Part shown: in pieces, positions 45,529 through 48,424 of the stretch
Position numbering within the stretch: the stretch's first letter is position 1
Layout of the letters: each line of letters opens with the position of its first letter
Assembly (NCBI GenBank): GCA_963809795.1
Contig: CAWELN010000017.1
Coordinates: forward strand, 1-48,424
Reading direction: 5' to 3'
Length of the DNA: 48,424 nt
Source of the DNA: DASUAS01 sp963809795
GTDB lineage: Bacteria > Actinomycetota > Acidimicrobiia > IMCC26256 > DASPTH01
Notes under the pieces: model-generated
The model's input: the letters and a program-made list of their open reading frames with translations, nothing else
The model's database searches: none
What the model was told of the DNA's origin: nothing
Made by a program: the position numbers and the translations under genes

Positions 45529-48375
45529 GTGTTGAGCATCGGCGTGATGAAGACGGCAGGGTGGGAGTACTACGCCCGCGAGGTCGCCGATGGCTTGGAG
45601 GACTACTACACGGGCGCGGGGGAAGCGCCGGGGGTGTGGACCGGTGCCGGCGCGACCGCGGCCGGTATCACCGGCACGGTCTCTGCCGAGGCGTTGGGTC
45701 TCGCGTTCGGTGAAGCGCGCCATCCCGGGACCGGCGAGCAGCTGGGTCGTCGGTGGCGTCCCGACGGGGTGATCGGTTTCGACGCGACGTTCTCGGCGCC
45801 GAAGTCGGTGTCGCTGGTGTTCGCGCTCGGCGATCGGGAGGTCCGCGCCCAGGTGCGGGCGGCGCATGTGACGGCGGTGGAGGACGCGGGGTTGGCGTAT
45901 CTCGAGGACCACGCCGCGTTCACGCGTCGGGGTCGCAACGGCGTGATGATCACCGACACCGAGGGGCTGGTGATCGCCCGCTTCGAGCATCGCACCAGCC
46001 GCGCCCTGGACCCGCAGCTGCACTCGCACTGTCTGATCCTCAACAAGGTCCGCGACGCCCAGGATGGCTCGTGGCGGGCGTTGCACGGGCGGGCGCTGTT
46101 CGAGGAGGCCAAGACCGCCGGGATGCTCTACCAGGCCGGGTTGCGAGCCGAGCTGACGCGCCGGCTCGGGGTGGTCTGGGGTCCGGTGAGTGAGCATGGC
46201 CAGGCCGAACTGGCCGGCATCCCGCACCAGCTGCTGGCACGCTTCAGCACCCGCACCGTCGAGGTCGAAGCCGCGGCCGAGGCGAAGATCGCCGAGCTCG
46301 AACGGGCTCTCGGCCGGTCGTTGGAGGCCGATGAACGGGGGCGGGTCTATCGCCTGGCGGTGCTCGCCACGCGTCGCCCCAAAACGCACGACCACGTCTC
46401 GGAGGTGGGTCTGTACGAGCGGTGGGCGAGCGAAGCCCGCGACGCCGGCTGGGAACCTGGCGCAGTTGTCCAGGCGGCCATCGGTACGCAACGCTCTTGG
46501 TGCACCCCTCACACCGGCACACGTGGTCAGCGACGTCGTGCGCGAGTTGTGCGTCGAGCGGGCGACGTTCACCCGCCGCGACGTCGTGCAAGCGGTCACC
46601 CGCCACGTCGATCCTGCCGTCGGCGGCGACGCGGCCCAGGTGGGTGCACACGTCGAGCGGATCGCCGATGCCGTGCTGGCCGATGCCGATGGTGGTCGGT
46701 GTGCAGCCACCCGAACGCTGTCGAGGCGCCCCCGTCACTGGTCCGTCGCGACGGTGGCAGCGTCTGGGACGCACCCGAGGCCGCCCGGTACACGACCCGG
46801 GAGATGCTCGCGGTCGAGGGCCGGATCCTGCACGCCGCGCAGATCGGCCGCGCCGCCGGCATCGGGCGCATCACCCCCGAGACCCTCGACCGTGCCATCG
46901 CGGACGAGCGCCACCCCGCTCGGTACCGACCAGCACGACGCGGTACGGGCCGTCACGAGCCAGGGCCGCCGGCTCGAGGTCGTGATCGGTCCCGCCGGCA
47001 CCGGCAAGACCACCATGCTGCGCGTCGCCGCGAACGCCTGGGACAACGCCGGCTACCAGGTGATCGGCCTGAGCCACACCGCGGCAGCTGCCGAAATGCT
47101 GCGTTGCGAAGCCGACATGCCCGGCGGAGACCGTCGCCAAGTTCTTCGACTGGCACGACCACCAGCGGCCGCCCGCCGGCTGGGCGCTCACTCCCCGCCA
47201 CGTCGTCGTCGTCGACGAAGCCGGCATGCTCGCGACCCGAGACCTCGATCGCCTCGTCGATCTCGTCGCCCGCCACGGCGCCAAACTCGTCCTGGTCGGC
47301 GACCACCAGCAACTCGGCGCCATCCGCGCCCCCGGCGGCATGTTCGCCGCCCTCGCCGACACCCTCGGCGCTATCGAGCTCCACGAGGCGCATCGCTTCA
47401 CCCACCGGTGGGAAGCCCACGCCCTCGCCGAGCTGCGTCGCGGTGCCCATACCGGCCTCGAGGCGCTTGCCCGGCACGGCCGTGTTCACGGCGGCCCTCA
47501 ATCTCAAGCGCACCGTGACTGTCTCACCGGCTGGTGGGCCGCTCACCAGGCCGGGCGTGACGCGATCATGCTCGCCCACGATCACGCCACCACCCACCGG
47601 CTCGCCACCCACGCACGCGCGGCCCGTGTCATCGCCGGCGAAGTCGAGGCGCGCGGCATCCGCGTGCACACCGAGGCCGGGGCGCAGACGATCAGCGTCG
47701 GCGATCACATCGAAACCCGCCGCAACGACCGCCGACTCTCCTACGGCCCCGACCAATGGGTCCACAACCACGACCGCTGGCACGTGGTCGCCATCGACCA
47801 GCGCCGCGGGACCCTCGACGTCGAGCACCTCCGCCACCCGCTCGGATCACCCTGGCCGCCGACTACGTCGCGCACCACGTCCGCTTGGCGTACGCCACCA
47901 CCATCGCCGCCGCCCAAGGCCTCACCGTCGACGAAACCCACGTCATCGTCACCCCCGCCATGTATCGCAGCGAGCTCTACACCGCCCTCAGCCGCGGCCG
48001 CGACACCAACCACGCATATGCGATCTGCGAACCCGACATCCGCCCATGCCCACGGCCACAGCGCAACACCACCGACACCCGCCGAAGTCATCGCTCGCGT
48101 GGCCCAACGAGAACGGCCCGACTGGGCCGCCCACAGCGTCCTCCGCCGCGCGATGAACCACGCCGAACCACCCGAGGTGATCCGAGCCGCGCATGCTCGA
48201 AGTGCTCCGAGTTCTCCAGCGCATACCCGAAGGCCCCGAACACGATGCCCTCGACACCTACCGCCACCAACTCGCAACCGTCGGCCGAACGATCGAACAG
48301 TCACCACACGTCAGGCAGCCAGCTCCCGCCCCCGCGCTCTCGCCACGCCCGCCACAGCCGAGCATCGAACTCTGA
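45529..48375 (+). pseudogene. TrwC/TraI-type (MobF) relaxase-helicase, multiply frameshifted
   Basis: Conjugative relaxase that nicks oriT and unwinds DNA. The N-terminus (MLSIGVMKTAGWEYYAREVA) has the adjacent tyrosines, and HRTSRALDPQLHSHCLILNK carries the HXH metal site. The helicase part has Walker A VIGPAGTGKTTMLRVAAN, Walker B HVVVVDEAGMLATRDLDRLV, LVGDHQQLGAIRAPGGMFAA and the C-terminal DYVAHHVRLAYATTIAAAQG block. The coding frame changes near 46,490, 46,690, 46,710, 46,917, 47,120, 47,845, 48,045 and 48,190, yet each piece is conserved and free of stops. Full product would be about 945 residues. Errors near a contig end are as likely as true decay. GTG 45529 assumed as start. Confidence 0.82.
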
Positions 48376-48424
48376 CGTTCGCGCCTCCCCAGGTCGAGCT
48401 GCTCCCTAACGACGAGTGCTCGTC

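Larger units (their letters stand above)
43647..48424. mobile_element. Integrative element at tRNA-Ser(GGA), right part outside the window
   Basis: tRNA-Ser 3' end, putative arm sites, tyrosine integrase, excisionase and a MobF relaxase-helicase are arranged in order, as in integrative and conjugative or mobilizable elements of actinobacteria. No transfer coupling protein or type IV secretion gene is visible before the window ends. The second attachment site (a repeat of the tRNA 3' end) should lie to the right. Confidence 0.75.

Overview
The window falls into three parts. Positions 1 to about 7,420 read like an alphaproteobacterium (Rhizobiales-like). They hold an oligopeptide-type ABC importer (permease and binding protein, minus strand), a 1,043-residue cyclase/ATPase/repeat protein (plus strand) and a pair of small unknown genes. 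From about 7,430 onward the composition and codon use shift to very high G+C and the content is that of an actinobacterium, probably Acidimicrobiia-like. Markers are the phosphatase-DUF3090-SCO1664 gene set, DUF3151 and DUF4328 proteins, a fatty-acyl-AMP ligase, an FrhB-like F420-type protein, CsoR, a large Alu-containing SRP RNA and leaderless promoters. The change falls inside a beheaded FtsX-type permease gene (7,428-8,246), so the contig may be an artificial join; a real transfer boundary is the alternative.

7.4-22 kb: permease fragment, a hairpin and a 53-bp repeat pair, enoyl-CoA hydratase, then on the minus strand DUF3151, gmd and purE. Divergent from DUF3151 run the histidine phosphatase, a tandem 89-bp repeat, DUF3090 and a SCO1664-family protein. 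Next come a membrane glycosyltransferase and a minus-strand operon (transcribed FrhB-like, NhaA, small receiver-like protein, nitroreductase, fatty-acyl-AMP ligase). A 62-bp tandem repeat sits between nhaA and the next gene of that operon.

22-29.6 kb: metal homeostasis. csoR and copA are divergent, with a CsoR-type operator lying in the copA promoter spacer. metF follows, then efeUOB (iron permease, cupredoxin/imelysin lipoprotein-like partner, Tat-exported DyP peroxidase) behind a near-consensus DtxR/IdeR box. A Clp-N/HTH regulator follows, preceded by two palindromes that cover its promoter.

29.6-38.2 kb: a secreted Asp-box protein, two divergent small secreted proteins that look paralogous, a LivF-like ATPase with a two-TM exported protein, and an opposing livH - livM/G fusion - binding-protein operon. 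The binding-protein gene carries two frameshifts.

38.5-43.7 kb: tRNA-Ser(CGA), tadA, acyl-CoA ligase, amidohydrolase, a divergent cytochrome P450, SRP RNA and tRNA-Ser(GGA). The 3' end of that tRNA marks the start of an integrative element (integrase, excisionase, TrwC/MobF relaxase) that runs off the window. The relaxase changes reading frame at least eight times while each piece stays coherent, which points to indel errors or very recent decay.

A recurring theme of the actinobacterial part is leaderless expression. At least eleven genes have a TANNNT-like -10 element 6-8 nt before the start codon and no Shine-Dalgarno sequence. In three of them the -10 begins with the stop codon of the upstream gene. 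Genes inside operons, by contrast, mostly have good Shine-Dalgarno sequences or ATGA/GTGA overlaps.
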